Made by a program: the position numbers and the translations under genes
Assembly: GCA_902760345.1 (NCBI GenBank)
Contig: CACWFY010000019.1
Location: 41,974 to 105,973 of the forward strand
Length of the DNA stretch: 64,000 nt
Reading direction: 5' to 3'
Origin: an uncultured Bacteroidales bacterium
Lineage (GTDB): Bacteria; Bacteroidota; Bacteroidia; Bacteroidales; Bacteroidaceae
Part shown: positions 40,883-51,122 of the stretch, in pieces
Position numbering within the stretch: position 1 is the first letter of the stretch
Layout: every line of letters begins with the position of its first letter
Notes under the pieces: generated by a model
Told to the model about the DNA's origin: nothing
Database searches by the model: none
The model's input: only the letters and a program-made list of their open reading frames with translations

Positions 40883-42184
40883 TTAAATCGTTATCCCATC
40901 GCCCTGGTAGAAACGCAGCAGCTGCAGGTTCAGTATCGTCGTGTATTTCGCCTGCAACAGGTTCTGCTGAGCCTTCAGCAGATTGGTCTTGCCGTTCAGC
41001 AGTTCGACGATGTTCTTCAGACCCAGCTCAAACTGCTCGCTCAGCAGGTCGTACGACTGTTGTTCGCTCTCAACGCTAATCATTGCGGCACGGAACTTCT
41101 TCTGGTGCGTCTGCGCGTCGAGCCACAGACCCTCGACGGTGGCATAGAGGTCGTCCTTCTCCTCTTCCAGCTCTATCTGGGCCTGCTCGTGCTGTATCTT
41201 AGCCTTGTTGACCGATGTCTTGGTCTTGCGGTTGTCAAAGAGGGGCACGGTGACGCCCACACCTACCGAGGCGTCGAAGTTGTTCTTCATCTGAACGCCC
41301 CACGTTCTCTCGCTCATCGACGACGTGTTGCTGCCAAGACCACCCGTCACGCTGACGGTAGGCATGTGGCCCGCCTTGGCCATCTTCACGCCCAGCTCGC
41401 TCGACGCGATGGCCAGCGTGCTGTTCTTGATTTCCGGACGGTGGGCCAGCGCCATCTGGTAGACGGTGGCTTTGTCGGGAATGGGCTCGAGGGCTTTCGT
41501 GTCGCTGACGGCAGGTACCGCCACGTCGAAGTCCGGGTCGTCCGTAATCTCGAGCATCTGCTTCATCTCCAGCACGCACGACGACAGCTCGCTCTCTGCC
41601 GACAGCAGGTTATACTCCTCCGTGGCACGCTGGGCCGTCAGCTGGGCCAGGTCGGCCTTCGACATCTTGCCAACCTCCATCATCGCGCGCCCGCGTTCCT
41701 CGTTTTTCTTGCTCGCCTCCAAGCTCTGCTTGTTCACGGTGATAGCCTCGCTCATGTATAATATCTGGACATACAAACCGGCTATAGCCTCCTGAATGCT
41801 GTTCGACGTCTGCTCGACGGTCAGCTCAGCCTGGTGCTCAGCCAACTTGTTCTGCTTCAGCGTGTTCCGGTTCTTGTTGCCGTTCCACACCGTCCACGAG
41901 GTGTTGATGCCGTAGTTGCCGCTGTACACGCCCTTGTCTACTGCCGAGCTCTCCTCCCACGGCGTATAGCCCACGCTGTGAGTGGTCGACGCGCTGAGCG
42001 ACGGGAACAGGTCGGCCTTCGACTGCTTACGGTCTTCCGTCGCCGACTGCTTTTTCAGCACGGCCGTCTTCAGCGTGAGGTTATGCGTCAACGCGTAGTC
42101 CAGACAGTCCTGCAGCGTCCATTTCTTCTGTGCACTGGCGCTCAGGGCTGCCAAGGCACACATCGTCAAAATCACTTTTCTCAT
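40883..42184 (-). CDS. TolC-family outer-membrane efflux protein
   Basis: A 433-residue outer-membrane channel with a signal peptide (MRKVILTMCALAALSASAQ). Two OEP repeats of long helices are visible (about 25-215 and 225-430), starting WTLQDCLDYALTHNLTLKTA and containing the typical ELGVKMAKAGHMPTVSVTGG at the repeat boundary. It is the first gene of the efflux operon, followed after about 34 bp by the adaptor, and supplies the exit duct for the MacAB pump. Confidence 0.94.
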   Translation of the reverse strand: MRKVILTMCALAALSASAQKKWTLQDCLDYALTHNLTLKTAVLKKQSATEDRKQSKADLFPSLSASTTHSVGYTPWEESSAVDKGVYSGNYGINTSWTVWNGNKNRNTLKQNKLAEHQAELTVEQTSNSIQEAIAGLYVQILYMSEAITVNKQSLEASKKNEERGRAMMEVGKMSKADLAQLTAQRATEEYNLLSAESELSSCVLEMKQMLEITDDPDFDVAVPAVSDTKALEPIPDKATVYQMALAHRPEIKNSTLAIASSELGVKMAKAGHMPTVSVTGGLGSNTSSMSERTWGVQMKNNFDASVGVGVTVPLFDNRKTKTSVNKAKIQHEQAQIELEEEKDDLYATVEGLWLDAQTHQKKFRAAMISVESEQQSYDLLSEQFELGLKNIVELLNGKTNLLKAQQNLLQAKYTTILNLQLLRFYQGDGITI

Positions 42185-42223
42185 TGGTTTGTCAATATAC
42201 TAAACATCCATAATTTCACGATG

Positions 42224-42254
42224 CAAAAGTAACTATTATCGACGAAACATCCAA
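42224..42254 (-). promoter_or_regulatory. Promoter of the efflux operon
   Basis: On the minus strand, TTG (42254-42252), 20 bp and TACTTTTG (42231-42224), about 40 bp before the TolC-like start. It is divergent from the promoter at 42386. Confidence 0.75.
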
Positions 42255-42385
42255 ACATTTTGAAACAATTTCGTATCATTAGTAGAAATAACAAATGAAA
42301 ACCTCGATAAAAAAGCAAGGTCTATAGATATTTTAACGTTAGCCCCCCTACTCTAACGTTCTGGAAATAAAAAAATCGGTAATAT

Positions 42386-42416
42386 TTTGTCTATTCCCAT
42401 TTTTATTGTATCTTTG
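42386..42416 (+). promoter_or_regulatory. Promoter of the DUF3943 gene
   Basis: TTTG (42386-42389), 19 bp and TATCTTTG (42409-42416), about 50 bp before ATG 42465. The rest of the 280-bp divergent region is AT-rich with no other clear site. Confidence 0.82.
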
Positions 42417-42464
42417 TAGCGATTATATCACCTAAATAGATTTAACATACGCTGTATCATCATT

Positions 42465-44804
42465 ATGAAGGGTATTAAGATATTGGCCATAGCCGCCATG
42501 ATGGCCTTAGCGAGTAGTCATGTCTGTGCACAGCATTTTCCTATTGGCATTGTCAGCACGCAGGATACGGTGAAGAGCGTCCAACTGGGCATTATCTCGT
42601 CGGTAGCTACCGATGGGGGCCGTGGCCTACAGCTGTCTGGTGTTTCTAACACATCGGCACACATCTTTAACGGCTTGCAGCTAAGTGGCGTGAGCAATAT
42701 TACCACAGGCATGAATCGTGGCTTGCAATGGTCGGGCATTCTGAATGTCTCGTCGGGCATGATGCGTGGCTGGCAGTTGGGTGCCGCCAACTATACCAAC
42801 TCGCTCAACGGCATGCAACTGGGCATCATCAATGTTGCCCGCAAGCGTCCGAAGGGATGGCAGATTGGTCTGATCAACCTCTCGTACGACACCATTGGTC
42901 ACAAGATTGGACTGGTCAACATCAACCCGACAACCGACATCGACATCATGGTGTATGGAGGCTCGTCGACCAAGACGAATCTTGCCGTGCGCTACCGCAA
43001 CCACAGCACCTATAACATCATGGGTCTGGGAACCCACTTCATGGGGCTCGACTCCAAGTTCTCCGGCGCCATATTCTATCGTCTTGGCCAGTATTGGCAG
43101 GTGTCGCCCCGATGGAGTCTGAGCGGCGATATTGGCTACTACCATGTTGAGACCTTCTCTAAGGATAATACCGTAAAACCCGAGCGTCTCTACTCGTTGC
43201 AGGCCCGATTGAATGCCGACTATCAGATCAGCAGGAAATTTGGAGCCTTTGCCTCTGTTGGCTGGGGCCTGACACGCTACTATGACCGCAACGAGACCTA
43301 CCGCAATCGTCCGTTGGTAGAGCTGGGTCTGACCTATCGCCAGGAACGTAAGCACGACTCGTGGCGACACGCATGGGAAGAGAAGCGCTCACAGCTTGTC
43401 TTTACAGACTCTACGATGGCCTTGCCCGTCAAGAAGCGCTACTGGCAGGCGGCTGCCGAGGCAACGGGTATCAACGTCGGCGTACAGCTCTTTGACAGAT
43501 GGGCCCTGAACTCAGACTTTGCCCAGACCACTTTGCGTAGCCTGAAGCGTAACTTCACCGACGGCATGGTGTGGGACAACGATTTCTTCATCACCAACAT
43601 GTTTGCCCACCCCTATCATGGCAACCTCTACTTCAACGCTGCCCGCACCAATGGCCTGACGTTCTGGGAGTCAGCGCCCTATGCCTTGGGCGGTTCGCTG
43701 ATGTGGGAGTTCCTTGGCGAGACCGAGCCACCAGCCATCAACGACGTCATTGCCACCAGCTGTGGCGGTATGGCTATTGGTGAGATGACCCACCGCCTAA
43801 GCCTTACCATACTTGACGACCGCGACTTCGGTATCAGCCGCTTCTTCCGCGAGGCTGCTGCGGCCATCATCAACCCCATTCAGGGCCTCCACCGCATCTT
43901 CAGCGGCGATGCCTGGCGGGTGCGTCACGATCACTACCGCTACCACGACTTCAGCAAGATACCTGTCGACGTGTCGCTATCGGTAGGCTGGCGCTATCTG
44001 GCCGACGATGGTGCCCTCTTCCGTGGCGTCCACGCTCCTTATATCAACATGACGCTGACTTATGGCACTTCTGCTGATGGCGAGCACCACACCACCCCCT
44101 ACGACTTTTTCGACGTTGAGTTGAATTCCGCTTTTGGTGGCGGACAGCCCTTCGTCAACACGCTGAACATCGTGGGACGTCTGTGGAGCACATCCATCCT
44201 TGACAAGAAAGATATGGCTGGCGAGTTTGGTATCTACCAGCACTTCAACTATTACGACGCAGAAGCCATCGAGAACGGCTCCGATCTTACTCCTTATCGC
44301 ATCAGCGAGGCAGCAGGCTTCGGTCCCGGTTTCATTCTCTCATTGCCCCAGATGGGCGGACTGTCGAAGCTGGAGCAACGTATCTTCCTCAGCGGCATCC
44401 TGCTGGGTGGCACCAAGAGCGACTATTTCAACGTCATTGAGCGCGACTACAACATGGGTAGCGGATTCAGCATCAAGTCGAAGACACAACTTGATTTCGG
44501 ACGCTTCGGCCGTTTCATCCTGAATGCCAAATATTTCCGACTCTACACCTGGAAAGGCTATGAAGACAAAGACCTGCAGGCTTATGCCGACGGCACCGCC
44601 GACCTACACTACCTGAACGTGCAGGGCGACCGCAGCAATGCCGCCCTCTTGGTTGTCAATCCAGTCATAGAAATACACCTCGCCCGCCAGTGGTCCGTCA
44701 CCCTCTCAGGCTCCTACTTCTCGCGTCGCACCTTCTACAGATACTATCCCACGGTACATGCCAACACGTTTGAAGCCAAGATAGGTCTCACATGCAGGCT
44801 CTAA
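42465..44804 (+). CDS. DUF3943 outer-membrane-associated protein with N-terminal GLQLSGVSN repeats
   Basis: A 779-residue exported protein (signal peptide ending SSHVCAQ). Residues about 30-160 hold six to seven repeats of about 20 residues, e.g. GLQLSGVSNTSAHIFN, GLQLSGVSNITTGMNR, GLQWSGILNVSSGMMR, GMQLGIINVARKRPK. Then come beta-rich stretches with aromatic residues, and from about 310 a DUF3943 region (VFTDSTMALPVKKRYWQAAA, HPYHGNLYFNAARTNGL). The C-terminus ends in IGLTCRL and is strand-like. It is probably a surface or outer-membrane beta protein; the function is unknown. It is divergent from the efflux operon and may share its control region. Confidence 0.8.
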   Translation: MKGIKILAIAAMMALASSHVCAQHFPIGIVSTQDTVKSVQLGIISSVATDGGRGLQLSGVSNTSAHIFNGLQLSGVSNITTGMNRGLQWSGILNVSSGMMRGWQLGAANYTNSLNGMQLGIINVARKRPKGWQIGLINLSYDTIGHKIGLVNINPTTDIDIMVYGGSSTKTNLAVRYRNHSTYNIMGLGTHFMGLDSKFSGAIFYRLGQYWQVSPRWSLSGDIGYYHVETFSKDNTVKPERLYSLQARLNADYQISRKFGAFASVGWGLTRYYDRNETYRNRPLVELGLTYRQERKHDSWRHAWEEKRSQLVFTDSTMALPVKKRYWQAAAEATGINVGVQLFDRWALNSDFAQTTLRSLKRNFTDGMVWDNDFFITNMFAHPYHGNLYFNAARTNGLTFWESAPYALGGSLMWEFLGETEPPAINDVIATSCGGMAIGEMTHRLSLTILDDRDFGISRFFREAAAAIINPIQGLHRIFSGDAWRVRHDHYRYHDFSKIPVDVSLSVGWRYLADDGALFRGVHAPYINMTLTYGTSADGEHHTTPYDFFDVELNSAFGGGQPFVNTLNIVGRLWSTSILDKKDMAGEFGIYQHFNYYDAEAIENGSDLTPYRISEAAGFGPGFILSLPQMGGLSKLEQRIFLSGILLGGTKSDYFNVIERDYNMGSGFSIKSKTQLDFGRFGRFILNAKYFRLYTWKGYEDKDLQAYADGTADLHYLNVQGDRSNAALLVVNPVIEIHLARQWSVTLSGSYFSRRTFYRYYPTVHANTFEAKIGLTCRL

Positions 44805-44934
44805 CAAACGGGCAATACGTATAGATGTCACTTACCTCTGTCCCTTGACAGAAATTATGCCACAGCTAACTCTTCTCCTAGTCAACTAATCTTAGGGTTT
44901 AGACTATGAGGTGGTCAACCTAAAATAGGCTACT

Positions 44935-45045
44935 ACAGTCGATTATGTCCCACATAGACAACGTCAAAGCTACGTATTCACAATGTGAATACGTAGCTTT
45001 GACGGGTTGAAAACATAGGATTGACTGTGCGAAAACGTAGTATTC
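44935..45045. repeat. Palindromic repeat block between convergent genes, with a perfect 20-bp inverted repeat
   Basis: CGTCAAAGCTACGTATTCAC (44962-44981) is followed by AAT and its exact reverse complement (44985-45004), a 43-bp hairpin without a T run. Around it are CCACATAGACA, AAAACATAGGATTGAC and AAAACGTAGTATTCAG. Read on the minus strand these words parallel the block at 12165-12290. It lies between the DUF3943 gene and the convergent neopullulanase gene and could end transcription from both sides. The preceding 44805-44934 shows no ORF or other feature. Confidence 0.8.
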
Positions 45046-46963
45046 AGTACTCCAGCACTAAGGCCTGGCGCGCCTTCAGCGGCAGGTCTTTCGTCAGGTC
45101 ATAACGAGCGCCCGTCACCACGTCGCGGGCCTGCGCAGCCTGCTGTCGGCCGTCGGTCAGCTCGGCATAGCGCTTGGCCTCAAAGGTGGCAGCTCGACGG
45201 GTGCCGTTGATGATGGTCACCACGGTACGGCCACGATACTGGCGGCTAATGACATAGACGCCCTTGTAGGGAATAAACTGCGTCATCTGTCCTTTCGTGA
45301 TAACCTCGTTGCCCTGACGCCAATGCAGTACTTTGCTCATCCAGTCAAACATCTCATTCTCTATCTTGCTGCGTCCCTCACGAGTGAAAGCATTATGTGC
45401 ATCGCCAGGGAATCCGCCAGGGAAGTCCTTACGCACATGGCCATCGGTAACAGCCTTCGTACCGTTCATCATTATCTCTGTGCCATAGTACAACTGTGGG
45501 ATGCGGCGTACAGTCAACAGCAGTGCCAAGCCTTGCTTCAATGCGATAATATCTTGTCCGTCACCAAGGAAGCGGTCGGTATCGTGGTTGTCGAGGAAGG
45601 CCATCACGCTGGACGGATTGGGATACAGATAGTCGTAGCAGAACGAGTTGTAGAGGCGGTTCATGCCACGCCACCAGCCGTCGGTAATCTCGTGCTTGGC
45701 CGAGTCAAGCTTCTCTTGGAACGAGAAGTCCATGACGGTCTTCAGGTAGCTGTTCTCGTCAGACAGCTTGCTGTCCTTCTGCCAGGCAGCGGTATAGGCA
45801 GGCTCTGTGACCCACGTCTCACCCACGGTGTTGAAGTTTGGATACTCCTCGTCTAACTCCTTCATCCACGCAGCCATCGGCTTGCGGAAAGCATACGGAT
45901 AGGTATCCATGCGAATACCGTCAATGCCTGCCGTCTCTATCCACCATTTCGAGTTCTGTATCAGGTAGCGCATCAGGTGCGGATTGTTCTGGTTGAGGTC
46001 GGGCATGGTGCTGACAAACCACCCTTCGGTGGTCTCTTTCATGTCTACCTTCGAAGCGTAGGGGTCGAGCACAGGCGTGAGTTTATAGCTGGTCTGCAGG
46101 AAATCGGTGCCACGCGAATCGCTCGTACCACCCGACTGCTCGAGCCACTCAGGCAGGTTCAACCAATCTTTCGAGGGCTGGTCGGCCACCCACGGATGTT
46201 CGAAGCCACAATGGTTGAAGATCATGTCCATCACCACCTTCAGCCCCTTCTGGTGGCAGGCGTCAATCAGCTGACGATACTGCCCGTTGGTGCCAAAGCG
46301 GGGGTCTACGCGATAGTAGTCCGTGCAGGCATAGCCATGATACGTCGACCATTGACCCTGATCGGGCGAGTCGTTCTCCAGAATCGGCGTAAACCACAAG
46401 GCCGTCACACCCAGCTCGTTGAAGTAGTCGAGGTGCTGCTGCAGGCCCTCCAAGTCGCCACCGTGACGCAGCGACGGAGCGTTGCGGTCTTCCTTGTAAG
46501 CTCGCATTCCCTTCAGCTGTGGCTGATGGTTGGGGCCTTGTGCAAAGCGGTCGGGCATGAGCAGATAGAGCACGTCGCTGATGTCGAAGCCTCTGCGCTT
46601 GTCGCCGCTCATCTCGCGCTGTTTCAGCTGATAGTTCACCACCTCGCTCTTGACTTTACCCTTTTCGCTTTTCACTTGGAACGTGAGTTTCATCGTGCCC
46701 GGTTTCGCATCCTTCAAGTTAAGATATACCAGCAGGTAGTTGGGAGAGTCAAGCCGCACCAGACTGTCAATTGCCACACCAGGATAGTCGGTGGTCACAC
46801 TCTGTGCGTCGCGGATACCCTTGCCATACACCATCAGCTGCAGCTCGGGATTCTTCATGCCGACGAACCAGTCTGTCGGGTCAATACGCTCAATTACTGT
46901 CTTTTTGGCACTCATAGTCAAAGTCACGCCCGCAAGGGCCATTAGTATCAATAAACGTCTCAT
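45044..46963 (-). CDS. susA: Neopullulanase/cyclomaltodextrinase-type GH13 enzyme (SusA-like)
   Basis: A 639-residue exported alpha-amylase-family enzyme with an N-terminal signal (MRRLLILMALAGVTLTMSA), probably periplasmic. An N-terminal beta domain (about 25-125) precedes the catalytic barrel. Catalytic regions are DGIRMDTYPYAF near 348 (nucleophile Asp), NTVGETWV near 381 (acid Glu) and FLDNHDTDRFL near 460 (transition-state Asp). It degrades pullulan- or maltooligosaccharide-type glucans imported by SusCD. A repeat-encoded insert (KSEKGKVKSE) lies near residues 96-106. It is the last gene of the minus-strand starch operon, 4 bp after the pullulanase gene. Confidence 0.92.
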   Translation of the reverse strand: MRRLLILMALAGVTLTMSAKKTVIERIDPTDWFVGMKNPELQLMVYGKGIRDAQSVTTDYPGVAIDSLVRLDSPNYLLVYLNLKDAKPGTMKLTFQVKSEKGKVKSEVVNYQLKQREMSGDKRRGFDISDVLYLLMPDRFAQGPNHQPQLKGMRAYKEDRNAPSLRHGGDLEGLQQHLDYFNELGVTALWFTPILENDSPDQGQWSTYHGYACTDYYRVDPRFGTNGQYRQLIDACHQKGLKVVMDMIFNHCGFEHPWVADQPSKDWLNLPEWLEQSGGTSDSRGTDFLQTSYKLTPVLDPYASKVDMKETTEGWFVSTMPDLNQNNPHLMRYLIQNSKWWIETAGIDGIRMDTYPYAFRKPMAAWMKELDEEYPNFNTVGETWVTEPAYTAAWQKDSKLSDENSYLKTVMDFSFQEKLDSAKHEITDGWWRGMNRLYNSFCYDYLYPNPSSVMAFLDNHDTDRFLGDGQDIIALKQGLALLLTVRRIPQLYYGTEIMMNGTKAVTDGHVRKDFPGGFPGDAHNAFTREGRSKIENEMFDWMSKVLHWRQGNEVITKGQMTQFIPYKGVYVISRQYRGRTVVTIINGTRRAATFEAKRYAELTDGRQQAAQARDVVTGARYDLTKDLPLKARQALVLEY

Positions 46964-46967
46964 ATAG

Positions 46968-48902
46968 TTAATCGTGTAAAATTAATGCTGACTGTGGGCC
47001 GACGGTCGTACGACGGCCAAAGATCTTGTTGGTCGACTGCTCATCGATCTTTCCATCCTGGCAAACCACAACGTACATCCCCTTGGGAATGTCGACAGTC
47101 GCCGTCTCGCGGTTGACATTAAGGATAACGATGATGTTACGCCAGTCGTCACGGCCGGCATAGTCTTTCAATCGAAATGCCACCACGCCCTGAGGAGTCT
47201 TCAGGAATTCCAGATGCTTGCGCACCAAATGGGCATCGCCCAGGCGGAAAGCCGGATGATTCTTGCGCAAAGCAATGAGGTCTTGGTAGTATTTAAACAC
47301 CTGCGGATAGCGTACCTTGTTCTGCCAGTCGAGCTGGTTGATGCTGTCGGGCGACTCATACGAGTTGTGTACACCTTTCTTGTTGCGCAACAGCTCCTCA
47401 CCGCTCAGCATGAAGGGAACGCCCTGTGAGGTGAAGACAGCCGTCTGTGCCAACAGATCGAGACGAATGAGCTCATCCATCTGAGCATCTGACAATTTAC
47501 CAGTAGACAATTTCAAAGAAGGAATGCTGGCCTTCAAGCGGTCTACCAGGCACATGTCGTCGTGGCACGACACATAGCTCATCATCTGTGTCGGTTCAAT
47601 GGCCCAAGGTGCCTTCGAATAGTTCACCTTCGACATGTCGACCTGCGGATGACTGATGGCGCCCACAATGCCAAACTTCAGACTCTCCTCGCAATCGGGA
47701 GCACCACCCAGCCAGCCGGGCTTGCTGTCGTCAGAGAACGGGCCACGCAGGGCGTCGCGTATCTCGTCAGAAAAAGCGGCAATGCCAGGCATCTGCGGGA
47801 TGTTGGCCTTCATACCGAGCTGGTCGTTAGGCAGCGCACAACTGCCCGCGCTCCAGCCTTCGCCATAGATAAATATGGAGGGATCAAGCTTAGACAATTC
47901 CTGTCGGATGATGTTCATCGTCTCTATGTCGTGACAGCCCATCAGGTCGAAACGGAAGCCATCAACACGGTACTCGTTATACCAGTATTTCACAGACTCT
48001 ATCATGAAACGACGCATCATCGGCTTTTCCGAAGCCGTCTCATTGCCACAGCCCGAACCGTTACTGTAAGAGCCATCGGCATTCTTACGATAATAGTAGT
48101 CAGGGTAAGTCTTCTGGAAATTGGAGTTATCGATATTGTAGGTATGATTATATACCACATCGAGGATGACGGCAATACCAGCCTTGTGGAGCGCCTGCAC
48201 CATCTGCTTGAACTCGCGGATACGAGCAGCAGGGTCATACGGATTGGTTGAGTAGCCACCCTCAGGCACATTGTAGTTGACAGGGTCATAGCCCCAATTG
48301 TACTGAGGAGTATCCAGCTCAGTCTCGTCGACAGAGCCATAGTCGTAGCTGGGCAGGACATGTACGGCATTGACGCCCAAAGCCTTCAGGTGGTCAATAG
48401 CCCAAGGCTCCGTCAGCGCAAGGTACTTGCCAGGATACTTGGCGTCTTTGCGAGCAATGGAAAAGTCGCGGTGGTGAAGCTCATAGACGACAAGGTCAGC
48501 GGGCGACTTGATGACAGGATGCTGGTCACTGCACCAGTCTTCGGGCCACGTTTTCATATCGTTGATGATGGCACCACGCTGACCATTCACGCCAACGGCC
48601 TTGGCGAAGACACCCGGTGTTTCGCCATATCCTGCATCAAAGGTATAGAAACGTCCCAAAAGATCACATTGGACAGTAGCAGTCCATAAGCCGTTCTGGT
48701 ATTTCATCTTGGCACTCTTCACAGCTTTTCCACCCATACCCTCCTGATAGATGCGCACCTTGACATTCTTGGCGTTTGCCGGTGCAAAGAGCTTAAAGGT
48801 AGTCTCTTCCGGCGAGTAGGTCATCTCGTCGAAACAAAAGTCCTGGGCAGTAGCGAGAACCGTCATAAGCAGGCAGACTGTCGTTGTCAACAACTTTTTC
48901 AT
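46968..48902 (-). CDS. pulA: Type I pullulanase (GH13)
   Basis: A 644-residue exported enzyme (signal peptide MKKLLTTTVCLLMTVLATAQ) that hydrolyses alpha-1,6 branches. An N-terminal CBM48-like domain (about 22-125) is followed by the type I pullulanase marker YNWGYDP near residue 202 and catalytic regions DGFRFDLMGCHD (nucleophile), FIYGEGWSAG (acid) and SCHDDMCL. The domain set is shorter than in large surface pullulanases, as in other Bacteroidales periplasmic forms. Its start codon is directly adjacent to the GH97 stop codon, so it is cotranscribed. Confidence 0.93.
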   Translation of the reverse strand: MKKLLTTTVCLLMTVLATAQDFCFDEMTYSPEETTFKLFAPANAKNVKVRIYQEGMGGKAVKSAKMKYQNGLWTATVQCDLLGRFYTFDAGYGETPGVFAKAVGVNGQRGAIINDMKTWPEDWCSDQHPVIKSPADLVVYELHHRDFSIARKDAKYPGKYLALTEPWAIDHLKALGVNAVHVLPSYDYGSVDETELDTPQYNWGYDPVNYNVPEGGYSTNPYDPAARIREFKQMVQALHKAGIAVILDVVYNHTYNIDNSNFQKTYPDYYYRKNADGSYSNGSGCGNETASEKPMMRRFMIESVKYWYNEYRVDGFRFDLMGCHDIETMNIIRQELSKLDPSIFIYGEGWSAGSCALPNDQLGMKANIPQMPGIAAFSDEIRDALRGPFSDDSKPGWLGGAPDCEESLKFGIVGAISHPQVDMSKVNYSKAPWAIEPTQMMSYVSCHDDMCLVDRLKASIPSLKLSTGKLSDAQMDELIRLDLLAQTAVFTSQGVPFMLSGEELLRNKKGVHNSYESPDSINQLDWQNKVRYPQVFKYYQDLIALRKNHPAFRLGDAHLVRKHLEFLKTPQGVVAFRLKDYAGRDDWRNIIVILNVNRETATVDIPKGMYVVVCQDGKIDEQSTNKIFGRRTTVGPQSALILHD

Positions 48903-51122
<2,220 letters not shown>

